Assembly (NCBI GenBank): GCA_027494035.1
Contig: JAOSJQ010000001.1
Span: forward strand, 1,426,001 to 1,490,000
Length of the DNA: 64,000 bases
Source: UTCFX2 sp002050125
GTDB taxonomy: Bacteria; Chloroflexota; Anaerolineae; Anaerolineales; UBA4823
Direction: 5' to 3'
The notes below the pieces were generated by a model that saw nothing but the letters and a program-made list of their open reading frames with translations, ran no database searches and was not told the DNA's origin. Positions 1 through 9,459 of this stretch are shown here, piece by piece. The first letter of the stretch is position 1. Each line of letters opens with the position of its first letter. The position numbers and the translations under genes are program-made.

Positions 1-66
1 GGAGGCGCTGCCAAAGGGGCGCAGGTCAGCGCCGTGTTCGTAAAGGATGTGAACTTTGATCGCCAT
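1..66 (-). CDS. N-terminus of a probable glycosyltransferase (partial, runs off the window)
   Basis: An ATG on the minus strand at 66-64 opens a frame that stays open to the window edge and reads MAIKVHILYEHGADLRPFGS, 22 codons in all. It starts 24 bases after the stop of the methyltransferase at 91-987 and continues the same direction. A beta-strand followed by a loop at the very N-terminus is typical of GT-B glycosyltransferases, but too little is visible for a family call. No clear Shine-Dalgarno is seen. Confidence 0.45.
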   Translation of the reverse strand, partial: MAIKVHILYEHGADLRPFGSAS

Positions 67-90
67 ACGGCTGGTCGGGAGGCGCGGGAT

Positions 91-987
91 CTACTTACCC
101 AAAATGGAAAGCAGCCACCTCTCGCGGCGGCTGCCCTGGGGGATGAAAAAGAGCCGCAGCCGGCGGAGCGCAAGGGCGAAGCGCCAGGCGCGGCTCGTGT
201 AGACCTCATCCAGTTCGTGCTGCAACGCCGCGGAGCGCTCCCGGGCGGTAGAAAGCGCCTGCTCGAAGCGCTCCTGGATTTCCGCCAGGGTCGCTTCGAA
301 ATGGGCTTCCTGCTGGGTCAGCGCCAGGTGAGTCTCCACGCCGTGCGAGCGGCGCTGGCGCAGTTCCCGACGCAGGCTGGCGAAGCGGCTTTCGTAGGCT
401 TCTATGATCTGAGCGGCGGTCTTGTCGGTTTTGCGTAAGGTCACGCACCAGGGGGAGAATTCTTCCAGATCATCTTCGAGGTCGTGATAAAAACCGCTGC
501 GTGCAAAGAGGCGCGCCCAATCTGCAGGGGTCAGCGGCTCCGGTTGATCCTCGTTTGTGGGACGTAGAGGCGCCTGACAGAAAAAGACCACTGGAGCGCT
601 GCGGCAGATGTTCTCGATGATTTGTTCAACTTCGGGCGCGCCCAGCCCTGACAGGGCTTGTATGCACACCATCAGATCATAGGTCTCCTGGAATGGGTCG
701 CTGTAAGCGGCGATGCGTAGAAAGGGTTGGATCTCCGCGTGAGCTTTTTCCAGGGTTGCGCTGGAGCGGTCGATCCCGTACGCCTCGATGCCTTGCCGGC
801 GCAGGCTGGCGATCAGCAAGCCTGTATCGCAGCCCAGTTCCAGCACGCGTTTTGGGCGAAAGCGGTTCTGCAGGTGCTCAGCCAGGGCGTCGAATTCGAT
901 CTGAATAGGCTCCGTCCGCGCGCGGTTGACCAGGTAAGGGTTGCCGCCGGGTTCTGTGCGGAGCAGACGCAAATCCTCGGCTTTCAT
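91..987 (-). CDS. SAM-dependent methyltransferase with C-terminal coiled coil
   Basis: Predicted class I SAM methyltransferase of 298 residues. Motif I VLELGCDTG is at residues 48-56 and the acidic ribose-binding strand YGIDRS follows at about 70-75. Residues about 200-270 are rich in Glu, Arg, Ala and Leu and look like a coiled coil, ending in SRAWRFALALRRLR, a tail style often found on sugar-cluster transferases and methyltransferases. It lies 16 bases downstream of rfbD. A role in O-methylating a sugar of the glycan is inference; the substrate cannot be read from sequence. Confidence 0.8.
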   Translation of the reverse strand: MKAEDLRLLRTEPGGNPYLVNRARTEPIQIEFDALAEHLQNRFRPKRVLELGCDTGLLIASLRRQGIEAYGIDRSSATLEKAHAEIQPFLRIAAYSDPFQETYDLMVCIQALSGLGAPEVEQIIENICRSAPVVFFCQAPLRPTNEDQPEPLTPADWARLFARSGFYHDLEDDLEEFSPWCVTLRKTDKTAAQIIEAYESRFASLRRELRQRRSHGVETHLALTQQEAHFEATLAEIQERFEQALSTARERSAALQHELDEVYTSRAWRFALALRRLRLFFIPQGSRRERWLLSILGK

Positions 988-1003
988 CGGTTTTTTTCGT
1001 AAG

Positions 1004-1900
1004 TCAACGCTCGAAAGATCCGCCGGGGTCCATGGCGAGGCGCAGCGCTTCCTGCCAGGGCGGCAGGCGCAAGCCGAACGTGGTTTCGAACCGGCTGCAA
1101 TCCAGCGCGGAGAAGAGCGGGCGGATGGCGGGCGTAGGGAAATCGCTTGTCGCCGCGGGCAGCAGCTCGCGGCAGACCTGGGCAGCCGGGTCGGGGTCCA
1201 GCTCCAGGATCGCCCGAGCCCACTCCAGCCGGCTGGTGGCGCCCGCGCCCGCCAGATGGTACAAGCCGCGCCGCTCGCGCACCCAATCCAGATTGTGCGG
1301 AACGCCCTGCACCAGGAGCAAAGCGCTGGCTTCGGCTAACATGCGCGCCCAGGTGGGGCCGCCGATCTGGTCGGCGACTACGTGCAGCGCGGGGTTCTGG
1401 CGCGACCAGCTCAATACTTTCCTGACAAAGCTGTCGCGCCTCAGGCTGTAAACCCAGCTCGTCCGGAAAATCAGATAATCCCCGCCAGTTTCAGCCACAG
1501 CCTGCTCGCCGGCTAACTTGCTGCGCCCGTAAACGCTCAGCGGGTTTGGGGGATCCTCTTCGCGATAAGGCTGTCCGGCGCGCCCGTCGAAGACGTAGTC
1601 GGTCGAGTAATGGACAAAAACCGCCCCAATTGTTCTGGCGCATTCAGCCAGCGCACCTGGGGCGGCGGCGTTTACTTGCATGGCGATCTCAGGTTCGCTT
1701 TCAGCCCGATCAACCTGCGTGTAAGCCGCAGCGTTGATCAGCACCTGGGGCTTTTTTTGCTGCACCGCGCGGCAGAGATCGTCCGGTTTAGCCAGGTCGA
1801 TCTCAGGATAGTCGAGTGAACTGAGCTCGCCGAGCGGCGCCAGCGCACGTTGTAATTCCCAACCCAATTGTCCGTTTTTACCGAGCAGTAGGATGCGCAT
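1004..1900 (-). CDS. rfbD: dTDP-4-dehydrorhamnose reductase
   Basis: Last step of dTDP-L-rhamnose synthesis: NAD(P)H reduction of dTDP-6-deoxy-L-lyxo-4-hexulose. The 298-residue protein has the Rossmann glycine motif GKNGQLG at residues 7-13, the STDYVFDG strand and the SDR pair in YGRSKLAGEQ, all as expected for RmlD. I chose the ATG at 1900; an in-frame TTG six bases upstream is possible. It follows rfbA by 27 bases and completes the set rfbC-rfbB-rfbA-rfbD. A second RmlD-like reductase sits at 39833-40762, but this one is the rhamnose enzyme by context. Confidence 0.92.
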   Translation of the reverse strand: MRILLLGKNGQLGWELQRALAPLGELSSLDYPEIDLAKPDDLCRAVQQKKPQVLINAAAYTQVDRAESEPEIAMQVNAAAPGALAECARTIGAVFVHYSTDYVFDGRAGQPYREEDPPNPLSVYGRSKLAGEQAVAETGGDYLIFRTSWVYSLRRDSFVRKVLSWSRQNPALHVVADQIGGPTWARMLAEASALLLVQGVPHNLDWVRERRGLYHLAGAGATSRLEWARAILELDPDPAAQVCRELLPAATSDFPTPAIRPLFSALDCSRFETTFGLRLPPWQEALRLAMDPGGSFER

Positions 1901-1927
1901 GTGCAATAGAGGGTCAATTGCCCGGGC

Positions 1928-2815
1928 TCATTGATCCGGGAAGACGATATCGTCATCAGCCAGTCGCAGCAGGTAAGCCCCATACTGGTTGTTGCGGAAT
2001 TGCTGAGCCAGGCGGCGGAGTTGTGCGTTGTCGATGAACCCCAGGCGGTAGGCGATCTCCTCGGGACAGGAGATCATCATTCCCTGGCGGTCTTCGACCG
2101 CCTGGACGAAGTTAGCCGCCTGCAGCAGAGATTCGTGCGTGCCCGCATCCAGCCAGGCGACGCCGCGCCCCATCGGAGCGACCTGGAGTTCGCCGCGCTC
2201 TAAATAGCGCCGGTTGACATCGGTGATTTCGAGTTCGCCGCGCGCCGAGGGCTGCAAGTTGCGGGCAATGTCCACCACCCGTTGGTCGTAAAAATACAGC
2301 CCCGGGACGGCGTAATGCGAGCGCGGCCGGGCGGGCTTTTCTTCGATGCTCAGGGCGCGCCCGTTCGCGTCAAATTCGACCACACCGTAGCGCTCGGGGT
2401 CCCGCACCGGGTACGCAAAAATGAGCGCCCCGCTTTGTAAACGCGCCGCTTCGCGCAGCCTGGCGGGCAGACCTTGCCCGAAGAAGATGTTATCGCCCAG
2501 GACCAGGCAAACGGGCTGGTCGCCAATGAAATCGGGGTCCAGGAGGAAAGCCTCTGCCAGCCCGCGCGGCTCCGGTTGGGCGCAGTAGGAGAACTCCAGT
2601 CCCCATTGGCTGCCATCGCCAAGCAGTTGTTTGAATTCGGGCAGCGCGCCGGGCGTGCTGATCACCAAAATCTGGCGGATGCCAGCCAGCATGAGCATCG
2701 AAAGCGGGTAGTAGATCATCGGCTTGTCGTACACCGGCAGGAGCTGCTTGCTGACCCCGATTGTGAGCGGATAAAGGCGGGTGCCGTGACCGCCGGCGAG
2801 GATGATGCCCTTCAT
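1928..2815 (-). CDS. rfbA: glucose-1-phosphate thymidylyltransferase
   Basis: First step of dTDP-rhamnose synthesis: dTTP plus glucose-1-phosphate to dTDP-glucose. The 295-residue length is that of RmlA. The N-terminal nucleotide-binding signature GGHGTRLYPLT is at residues 8-18, VLGDNIFFG marks the metal/sugar region and SIEEKPARP is the conserved product-binding loop. The start is an ATG three bases after the rfbB stop, so translation is probably coupled. Single-copy in the window. Confidence 0.95.
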   Translation of the reverse strand: MKGIILAGGHGTRLYPLTIGVSKQLLPVYDKPMIYYPLSMLMLAGIRQILVISTPGALPEFKQLLGDGSQWGLEFSYCAQPEPRGLAEAFLLDPDFIGDQPVCLVLGDNIFFGQGLPARLREAARLQSGALIFAYPVRDPERYGVVEFDANGRALSIEEKPARPRSHYAVPGLYFYDQRVVDIARNLQPSARGELEITDVNRRYLERGELQVAPMGRGVAWLDAGTHESLLQAANFVQAVEDRQGMMISCPEEIAYRLGFIDNAQLRRLAQQFRNNQYGAYLLRLADDDIVFPDQ

Positions 2816-2818
2816 GGT

Positions 2819-3904
2819 TCAACCTCCTTCCACGCTGGCACTGGTGCGCTGGTCGTAGTTGCGCGCCCGCCAACTCTGGTAGTCTTGCTGGCGGCGAATG
2901 CTTTCCACCCAGGTTTGGTGATCCAAAAACCATCGGACCGTCTTCAGCAAGCCGGTCGTCAGCGTTTCGCGCGGCTGCCACCCCAGGTCTTGGCGGATGC
3001 GGGTGATGTCCATCGCATAGCGCCGGTCGTGACCGGGGCGGTCGGTGACGTAGCGGATGAGCTGCGCATGCGGAGCGAATTGTGAGTCGGGCGCCAGTTC
3101 ATCGAGCAAATCGCACAGCGTTTGAACCACCAGGAGGTTGCTGGGCTGGTTGGCGCCGCCAATGATGTAGGTTTCGCCGGGGGCGCCGCGTTGGAGTATC
3201 GTCCAGATCGCCTGGCAGTGATCTTCAACATAGAGCCAGTCGCGAATCTGCTGACCGTCGCCATAAATGGGAAGCTCGCGCCCTTCCAGCGCGTTGAGAA
3301 TCACAAGCGGAATGAGCTTCTCGGGGAATTGGTAGGGACCGTAGTTATTTGAACAGTTGGAGATTGTGTAAGGCAGCCCATAAGTGGCGCCGTAGGCGCG
3401 CACCAGGTGATCGCTGGCAGCCTTCGACGCGGCGTACGGTGAATTCGGCGCGTAACGCGTGGTTTCGGAAAAGGGCGGGTCGTCCGGACCGAGCGAGCCA
3501 AACACCTCGTCGGTTGAGACGTGGTGGAACCGCCAATGATCCGGCTTCCCAGCCCTGATCCAGGCTTGTTTCCAGGCTTCGAGCAACGTGAAAGTGCCAT
3601 GGACGTTGGTGCGGATGAATTGTTCGGGACCGAGGATCGAGCGATCGACGTGTGACTCCGCTGCGAAATGCACCAGCGTGTCGATCTCATGTTTTTCGAG
3701 CAAGTCTTCGATCAGCTCGCGATTGCAGATATCGCCGTGGACGAAGGTGTGTTGGTTTGCGTTCGGCAGATCGGCGAGGTTCTCCAGGCTGCCGGCATAC
3801 GTGAGGGCGTCCAGGTTGACGACGGGTGAGTTTTCAGCCAGCGCAAAGCGGACGAAATTGGAGCCGATGAATCCTGCCCCGCCGGTGACGAGCAATTTCC
3901 TCAT
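2819..3904 (-). CDS. rfbB: dTDP-glucose 4,6-dehydratase
   Basis: Second step of dTDP-rhamnose synthesis: NAD-dependent dehydration of dTDP-glucose to the 4-keto-6-deoxy sugar. The 361-residue extended SDR has the NAD motif GGAGFIGSNF at residues 8-17, the RmlB active-site signature HVSTDEVFGS (Asp/Glu acid-base pair) and YAASKAASDH with the catalytic Tyr and Lys. Length and motif order match RmlB. It sits 24 bases downstream of rfbC. Confidence 0.95.
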   Translation of the reverse strand: MRKLLVTGGAGFIGSNFVRFALAENSPVVNLDALTYAGSLENLADLPNANQHTFVHGDICNRELIEDLLEKHEIDTLVHFAAESHVDRSILGPEQFIRTNVHGTFTLLEAWKQAWIRAGKPDHWRFHHVSTDEVFGSLGPDDPPFSETTRYAPNSPYAASKAASDHLVRAYGATYGLPYTISNCSNNYGPYQFPEKLIPLVILNALEGRELPIYGDGQQIRDWLYVEDHCQAIWTILQRGAPGETYIIGGANQPSNLLVVQTLCDLLDELAPDSQFAPHAQLIRYVTDRPGHDRRYAMDITRIRQDLGWQPRETLTTGLLKTVRWFLDHQTWVESIRRQQDYQSWRARNYDQRTSASVEGG

Positions 3905-3928
3905 AAGTCCTCGTTTTAGACGAAAGGG

Positions 3929-4477
3929 TCAATCGAATAGTTCTGCCTGAGCTAGCGGCAGCCCGCGGCGGTCTTTCGGGGAGAGTACCGGTTCCGAGCC
4001 CCCCACCAGCGGCCAGCGTATGCCGATTCCAGGGTCGTTCCAGAGCAGCGTGCGCTCCCATTGTGGGGCGTAGAAATCGCTGACTTTATAGAGCACTTCC
4101 GCCCATTCGCTCAGGATGTAAATCCCATGCGCAAAACCGGTCGGGATCCAGAGCTGGCGCTTGTTCTCCGCCGACAGGATCGCCCCAACCCAGCGCCCAA
4201 AGGTTGGGGAACTGCGGCGGATATCGACCGCCACGTCGAATACTTCGCCCTGGATGGCGCGCACCAGCTTGGCTTGCGGCTGGCGGATTTGATAATGCAG
4301 CCCGCGCAGCGCCCCGCGGCGCGAACCGGAGTGATTGTCCTGCACGAAAGGACGTTCAATTCCGGGCTGTGCGAACTCATCTGCCCGATAGGTTTCCATG
4401 AAAAAGCCGCGTTCGTCGCTAAAAACAACCGGTTCGAGCAGCATCACCTCGGGGATTTCAGTTGGGATGAAACGCAT
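3929..4477 (-). CDS. rfbC: dTDP-4-dehydrorhamnose 3,5-epimerase
   Basis: Third step of dTDP-rhamnose synthesis, a double epimerisation at C3 and C5. The protein is a 182-residue RmlC-type cupin: VFSDERGFFMETYR near the N-terminus, DNHSGSRRGALRGLHYQ with the catalytic His, and IPTGFAHGIYILS in the second half. I chose the ATG at 4477 because AGGTG lies five bases upstream; a TTG at 4492 would add five residues. It is the first gene of the rhamnose block and has a candidate -10 box upstream. Confidence 0.93.
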   Translation of the reverse strand: MRFIPTEIPEVMLLEPVVFSDERGFFMETYRADEFAQPGIERPFVQDNHSGSRRGALRGLHYQIRQPQAKLVRAIQGEVFDVAVDIRRSSPTFGRWVGAILSAENKRQLWIPTGFAHGIYILSEWAEVLYKVSDFYAPQWERTLLWNDPGIGIRWPLVGGSEPVLSPKDRRGLPLAQAELFD

Positions 4478-4512
4478 GAATTCACCTGCCAAGAAAGTGA
4501 GTTATCAGCCGC

Positions 4513-4518
4513 ATTATA
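4513..4518 (-). promoter_or_regulatory. candidate -10 box upstream of rfbC
   Basis: Read on the minus strand this is a perfect TATAAT, 35 bases before the rfbC ATG, in the 71-base gap after the GT-C gene. No good -35 hexamer lies 16-18 bases upstream (the region is GC-rich), so the call rests on the -10 box and its location before a recognisable biosynthetic block. Confidence 0.3.
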
Positions 4519-4548
4519 GTCCAGACCACGCCGCGCCGCGCGTACGAT

Positions 4549-6075
4549 TCAGGGGGTGCGGCAATCGAAGATCTCGATATCCGACCCGTATCCGTACGAG
4601 GACCCTGAAAAACGCTGCACCCGGCGGCAGTTTGAAAGCAGATCCGCGGAGGCGATATCCGGGTACGATGCGCTGTTCAACACCAGGATGTCTGGTTTGT
4701 AGCGCTGGATGACGTACTCGGCGGCGTTCATATAGGATGTGTTGCGGCTGAGAAACCGGGCGACCTCCGGTTGGATCAGACCCGCGAAATCAAATATGGG
4801 GCGTTCGGCATAGTATCCGATGATGCCAACCTCGAGCGCGCCGATCGTAGCGCCGGGCGGGGTGTGCTGCTTGAGCCATAAGCCCAGATCCCGGTAGATC
4901 GCCTGGCGCGGATCCAACTGCCGCCCAGCGATGATCGAGGCATGGATCTGCAAGGCTGCGATCACCAGAACCGCCAGGCTCAGCCCGATGTTTAATGCGG
5001 CGCGCAATTGCGGAGGGGCTTTGGGGAACCGGTCCGGGGTTTTGTCTATGCCTGCGCCAATGCCGCTGACGCCTAACGCGATCAGAACCACAAAACCAGG
5101 CACAAGCGGGGCATAGTACCAGAAATAGGTCGTGACCCCCAGGGCGGAATAAGCCAGAAGATAAACCAGTTGCCAGGCGAGGAAAAGCGCCCACTGGCGG
5201 GCGCAGCAAGCCAGATAAATTACACCGATCAATGCCAGCCCAGCCTGGATGAGACCCAGCGCGCTGTCAGCCTTGCTTTTTGCCAGTTGGATCAGCCCCT
5301 GGGAGAAAGGCTGGCTGATCGCCATCAAGCCCTGGTGCTGCCGGGTTGCCAGCGTGGCTGGGATGGGAGAGCCAAAATAGAGCGAAGCAAAGACCGCCCA
5401 GCCGAGCAAGAGCGCCCCAAACAGCAGCGCGGGTTTCCATGGGAAGCCTGTACGGCGGCGAGTCAAAAAGAAGTGAACAGTCAGCAGTCCAACTACCAGG
5501 AGTCCGTCCGGGCGGGCGAGCGCCGCCAGCGCGGCAAAAAGCGCGAGCCAGGTGTAGGAAAAGCGCAGATAGGCGGCGAAGCAAGCCAGGCAGAGAGCGA
5601 TGTAAAGCGGGGTTTCTGAGCCGACCGTAGTGTGGAGCAGCGGGACGGTGGGATATAAGATCAGCGCCAGCCAGCCCACCCGCGGCGTCGCCAGCGTATT
5701 TGCGAGATCGAAAAGGATTAAACCGCCGGCTGCAATGCTCAACGCGCCGATCAGGTTAGCTGCTTTGGGGATGTCCCCGCCCAGGGACGAGACCCCAGCC
5801 AGTATCAGCGCGAACAACGGAGAAGTGGTGCTAAGCACCCGCTCGCCCGGGTTATAGACAAAGCCGAAGCCGTTCGCCAGATTGTGCGCGTAACGATAGG
5901 TGATGAACGGGTCGTCGTAAGCCCAATTGACCCGTGGGAGGTAAATCGCCGCGCTGACAAGCAGCAAGTATAGGGCTGCCCAAACCCACTTCGGGGTGTG
6001 ATCTAAGAGAAAGTGGCGTCTCCAGGCAGGCGCAAATTCATAGCGAGGCCGGCTCAATTTTGTTTCTGGAACCAT
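4549..6075 (-). CDS. polytopic GT-C-type glycosyltransferase
   Basis: A 508-residue membrane protein with about ten hydrophobic segments. The first periplasmic loop holds YDDPFITYRYAHNLANG at about residues 53-69, matching the acidic DD motif and aromatic pattern of lipid-phosphate-sugar-dependent GT-C transferases, followed by NPGERVLSTTSPL. The C-terminal roughly 120 residues form a soluble extracytoplasmic domain. It probably adds a sugar from a polyprenyl-phosphate donor on the outer face of the membrane; donor and acceptor are unknown. It lies upstream of rfbC, with its own ATG at 6075 and no strong Shine-Dalgarno. Confidence 0.75.
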   Translation of the reverse strand: MVPETKLSRPRYEFAPAWRRHFLLDHTPKWVWAALYLLLVSAAIYLPRVNWAYDDPFITYRYAHNLANGFGFVYNPGERVLSTTSPLFALILAGVSSLGGDIPKAANLIGALSIAAGGLILFDLANTLATPRVGWLALILYPTVPLLHTTVGSETPLYIALCLACFAAYLRFSYTWLALFAALAALARPDGLLVVGLLTVHFFLTRRRTGFPWKPALLFGALLLGWAVFASLYFGSPIPATLATRQHQGLMAISQPFSQGLIQLAKSKADSALGLIQAGLALIGVIYLACCARQWALFLAWQLVYLLAYSALGVTTYFWYYAPLVPGFVVLIALGVSGIGAGIDKTPDRFPKAPPQLRAALNIGLSLAVLVIAALQIHASIIAGRQLDPRQAIYRDLGLWLKQHTPPGATIGALEVGIIGYYAERPIFDFAGLIQPEVARFLSRNTSYMNAAEYVIQRYKPDILVLNSASYPDIASADLLSNCRRVQRFSGSSYGYGSDIEIFDCRTP

Positions 6076-6156
6076 AGTCCGGGGGATAAATGGGAAAAGA
6101 GCAAGCAGAAATCTACAGACGAAAGCCGCTGGTCGTCAGACTGCCGGTGCAGCCGG

Positions 6157-7573
6157 TCATTTTGCCAATTCGATATAGGTCGGGTGGACGACCCAAAGAG
6201 AATTTTGAACCGGGGTGAGCGGATTGCCGAACTTATCGTAAACCGCCTTCACGCCGGAGGGCAGGCTGATCTGCTGACCGGTCACGCCATCGGGAGACCA
6301 CAGAATCCAGACGCGCTTGGCAGGCAGGTGAAACTCATAACCGCGCAGCCCGTTGTACTGGGTGATTTCCGAGCCCAGTGTGGCGTCTTGCAGTTCTTTC
6401 GCCATAAAGACGAGCGCGTGATAGCCGGGTTTCGGGGTCGCTTGAATAAATAGACCGGATTGGCGCCAGGAGGATTCTTCCAGTGTGTACCATACCGAGC
6501 CTAAAAGACCCAGACCCCAGGCGCGGGCATTGACGCTCACAACAAAATCAGCTTGCGAATCCAGAAAGCTGGCGCCGGGCGTGACACAATCTTGCTCAGA
6601 GCAGAGCAGCGCCACTTCGCTCATCAAGATCGGCTTGTTCACGCCATAATCGCTCATCACTTGCCTCAGGAAATTAACCTTGCCGGATACCTGCCCGCCG
6701 CGGCTGTCCCATTTGGGGTCATCCTCATCGAGGATGCTGCCCTGATAATACGTGGCGTAGGTGTGGAAGGCGACCACGTCAAAGTAATTCGCCCCCTGGT
6801 TGTTCAAGATGCCTTCAAAGAACTTGGCGGGTTTGCATCCCGTGGCTTGACCAGGAGGCGGGTCCTGCGGGTCGCAATCGAGCAGAAGACCACCGATGAT
6901 CAGGCTGGAGTCCGGGCTGGCTTCCTTGAGAGGGGGATAAGCCCATTTGAGCATGTCGGCGTAATAACCGCCGCCGTAATATTTATCTTTTTTATCTCCC
7001 CAACACCCAAAAACGCTGTCTGGCGGGACCAGCGATGGGTCCACGTCCGGTTCGTTGCCAAATTCCCAGTAGCGTACATAGTAGGGATAAGGGGAATAGC
7101 GTTGAACGAGGGCGCGCACGAACTGGCTGAACTCGTCCATGGAATCCTGAGCTATCGGGCCGCAAGTTACGCCCGATTTCTTCTGCGCCCAATCGGGGAT
7201 GTGTTTGACGACCAGGATGGTCTTGAACCCCGCGCGCGGCGGCTTCCAGCCCGGCTTCGTCCACCGTCTCCCAATGGTAGGTGGGCGGGTCGGTGCGCAC
7301 TGGCTCGATCGCAGCCCAGGAGATCGTGGAGTAGCGCAGCCAGTAAAGGTTGGCTTGAACAGCCTGTTGGATCCGGCTTGTGCTCGGGCTGTGAGTTTCT
7401 GCGCCAAAGACGGTCGGCGGAGGCGGGTAGTTTTTTTGGACAAGCGGCAGAAAGAGCAGTTTGTTCGCGTCAGGGGCTGCCTGGGCAGGCAACATGGCGT
7501 TCGGATTTCCTGCGGTTAGCAAACCAGCGATGATCGTGAAGATTATGGCGGCTCTGAAAAAAGGCATCTGCAT
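6157..7573 (-). pseudogene. secreted clan-A glycoside hydrolase, interrupted by a one-base frameshift
   Basis: Two overlapping frames make one protein of about 471 residues. The first (7573 to about 7230) has a signal peptide and then FLPLVQKNYPPPP, a linker style of exported Chloroflexota proteins. The second (about 7230 to 6157) continues with FKTILVVKHIPDW, the acid/base motif YWEFGNEPD and a candidate nucleophile Glu in PILMSEVALL, as in GH39/GH5-like TIM barrels. The frames join if one base is removed near 7228-7237 (C4 followed by a CG repeat). It may trim or recycle the surface glycan. Decay and assembly error are both possible; the rest of the sequence looks intact. Confidence 0.75.
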
Positions 7574-7726
7574 TCTAGATTGTATAATAAAGAAAAAGCG
7601 GCTAGAAAGATTGACTTATTTTATTCTATTACCCCGCCGATTGAAAAGGTCTCCGCCTTACAATAATGTTTGGAGCAAACCAGGGATGGAAGATTGCCCG
7701 CAGAGATGTCCTTCCGAAATATGCAA

Positions 7727-8509
7727 TCACAGTCTCTGGCGCAGCCAGAGACGCAGCCGCAGCGGCAGCCAGGCATAGATCCAGGGGCGGATTTTTGCTT
7801 TCAGATAGAGTTTTGAGAAGCGGCTGCCGCCATCGCGGAGGTGGACCCGCAGCATTTCGGGCCAGCAGCGGTCATCGGCGATGACCGATTTGCCGGCGCG
7901 GTGCAAACGGAAATTCGCCCAGGTCTCGGGGACATAGACGAGTTCGGAGAGGCGCGCCAGCCGCACCCACAGATCGTAATCCATGGCGAAAAAAAAGCTC
8001 GGATCCAACGGTCCGACCCGGTTCCATAAATCCGCCCGAAAAAAGGCTGACTGCTGCGGGATGTGCACAAAACCCTGGCGCAGACGGCGATAGTCGGTCT
8101 GGCGGGCGGGGAATTTGCCAATGATCCCGCCGCGTTCGTCGATCAGGTTGGCGTCGCCATAGACCAGTCCGGCGTTCGGATGGCGCTGCAAAGCCGCGAT
8201 CGCGCGTGAAACGGCGCGCGGCAGATAGGTGTCGTCCGAATTGAGCCACGCCAGCACCTCGCCGCGTGCCCGGGCGAAACCCTTGTTGATGGCGTCCGTC
8301 TGGCCGCGATCCGGCTCCGATACCCACCAGCCCAGGCGGTCGGCGTAACGCTGCAGAATTTCCAGGCTGCCATCGGTGGAGCCGCCATCGACGATCAAAT
8401 ATTCGATGTTTGGATAGTCCTGAGCCAGGACGGATTGGATCGTCTCCTCTAAGAAGGCAGCCTGATTGAAGGATGGAGTTACGATTGAAACCAGCGGCGC
8501 GCTTGACAT
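7727..8509 (-). CDS. GT2 family glycosyltransferase
   Basis: A 260-residue GT-A enzyme: VSIVTPSFNQAAFL at the N-terminus, the nucleotide-binding DGGSTDGS and the metal-binding WLNSDDTYLP, all standard for family GT2. I chose the ATG at 8509, directly after the sulfotransferase stop; a TTG 12 bases upstream would overlap it. It closely resembles the GT2 at 9452-10528 through the first 120 residues, so the two are probably paralogues flanking the sulfotransferase. It ends before a 153-base AT-rich gap. Confidence 0.88.
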   Translation of the reverse strand: MSSAPLVSIVTPSFNQAAFLEETIQSVLAQDYPNIEYLIVDGGSTDGSLEILQRYADRLGWWVSEPDRGQTDAINKGFARARGEVLAWLNSDDTYLPRAVSRAIAALQRHPNAGLVYGDANLIDERGGIIGKFPARQTDYRRLRQGFVHIPQQSAFFRADLWNRVGPLDPSFFFAMDYDLWVRLARLSELVYVPETWANFRLHRAGKSVIADDRCWPEMLRVHLRDGGSRFSKLYLKAKIRPWIYAWLPLRLRLWLRQRL

Positions 8510-8511
8510 CT

Positions 8512-9459
8512 TCAGTCCCAACTCAGATCTGGATAAAAATCGCTGGCGGTCGCTTCGGTGATCAGGCGGACGCGCTGGATCTCAGCGGCTGAGAGGCGCC
8601 GCTTCCAGTTTGCCAGGTTGGCGCGGCTGTCCAACCGCACCGCGTGGGCTGAACTGCGTTTAAGCTCTTCTGGATTCTCCGAACTGGTGGAGGCGAGAAT
8701 CGCGCGGCAAGCTTTATCGGTGTAAGCCAAGCCTAAGCGGGCGTAAAGCTTCTCGTATCCTGCGGGCGGGTCGAGTGAAAGGTCTTCGTGGCGCACCAGC
8801 GTGAATTCGGGGTGGGCGGCAAGCAGGCTTTTAACCACGCTGTAGACCAGACGCCAGAGCAGGCTGTTTTGACCGATCGTGTCAGCCGGCTGGCTGGCAA
8901 TGCGCTCGATTTCGGATCGGAAAGGCTCCAGCCAATCGCGCATCAGGAGCGGCTGATCCAGCAAATCCTGGAGTTGAAACGGCCAATCCAGCCGTTTGAG
9001 GCTGCTCACAAAGGCAGCCGGGTGGCGGATGGTGATCACGACCTGACAGCCTAAACGGGAGGCGAACCAGGGTGACGAAAAGACCGCAAATGGATCTTTG
9101 AGCAGCGGGCGCAAATTGTGCGTGCGGGCGAAAAAAAAGCTGCTCCAATCGCGCAGCATGCGCCCCAGGTCTTTAAAAGAGCGCAGCGAACGCAGCTCGT
9201 CCAGGGTGTGATACTTAAATCGCAGGGTTTCCTGAAAGCCCGCCAAATATTCCTCTTCGTTGTCGGCGCAGATGTAGGTGTACCAGCAGCGAACCGCGGG
9301 CGTCAAAACGCCCGGGCGGTGCAGCACGTTGAGCGGCTCGCTGATATAGCCCGTTTCACCTCCAGCGGAAAGCATTTTACCGACCCAGGTGGTTCCGGTG
9401 CGGTGGGCGCCGCACACCAGGATGGGCGAAAGTCGTTGAATCGAGTTGGTTTCAGTCAT
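8512..9459 (-). CDS. sulfotransferase family protein
   Basis: A 315-residue PAPS-dependent sulfotransferase candidate. The 5'-phosphosulfate loop is GAHRTGTTWVGKML at residues 17-30, and ITIRHPAAFVSSL in mid-protein fits the 3'-phosphate-binding Arg and Ser, although the usual RDPRD is replaced by RHPAA. It overlaps the upstream GT2 by eight bases and nearly abuts the downstream GT2, so the three are probably co-translated. The acceptor is probably a sugar or lipid-linked glycan; this is inference from context. Confidence 0.8.
   Translation of the reverse strand: MTETNSIQRLSPILVCGAHRTGTTWVGKMLSAGGETGYISEPLNVLHRPGVLTPAVRCWYTYICADNEEEYLAGFQETLRFKYHTLDELRSLRSFKDLGRMLRDWSSFFFARTHNLRPLLKDPFAVFSSPWFASRLGCQVVITIRHPAAFVSSLKRLDWPFQLQDLLDQPLLMRDWLEPFRSEIERIASQPADTIGQNSLLWRLVYSVVKSLLAAHPEFTLVRHEDLSLDPPAGYEKLYARLGLAYTDKACRAILASTSSENPEELKRSSAHAVRLDSRANLANWKRRLSAAEIQRVRLITEATASDFYPDLSWD

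Noticed and set aside
2474..3085. Long plus-strand open frames across the window
   Set aside because: They lie opposite well-supported minus-strand genes, have odd composition (Arg, Gly, Pro rich or His/Gln rich) and no recognisable motifs; they follow from high GC content.
7583..7588. A plus-strand TATAAT as promoter
   Set aside because: It would read rightward into the 3' end of an opposing gene, has no -35 match and sits in an AT-rich stretch; chance is the better explanation.
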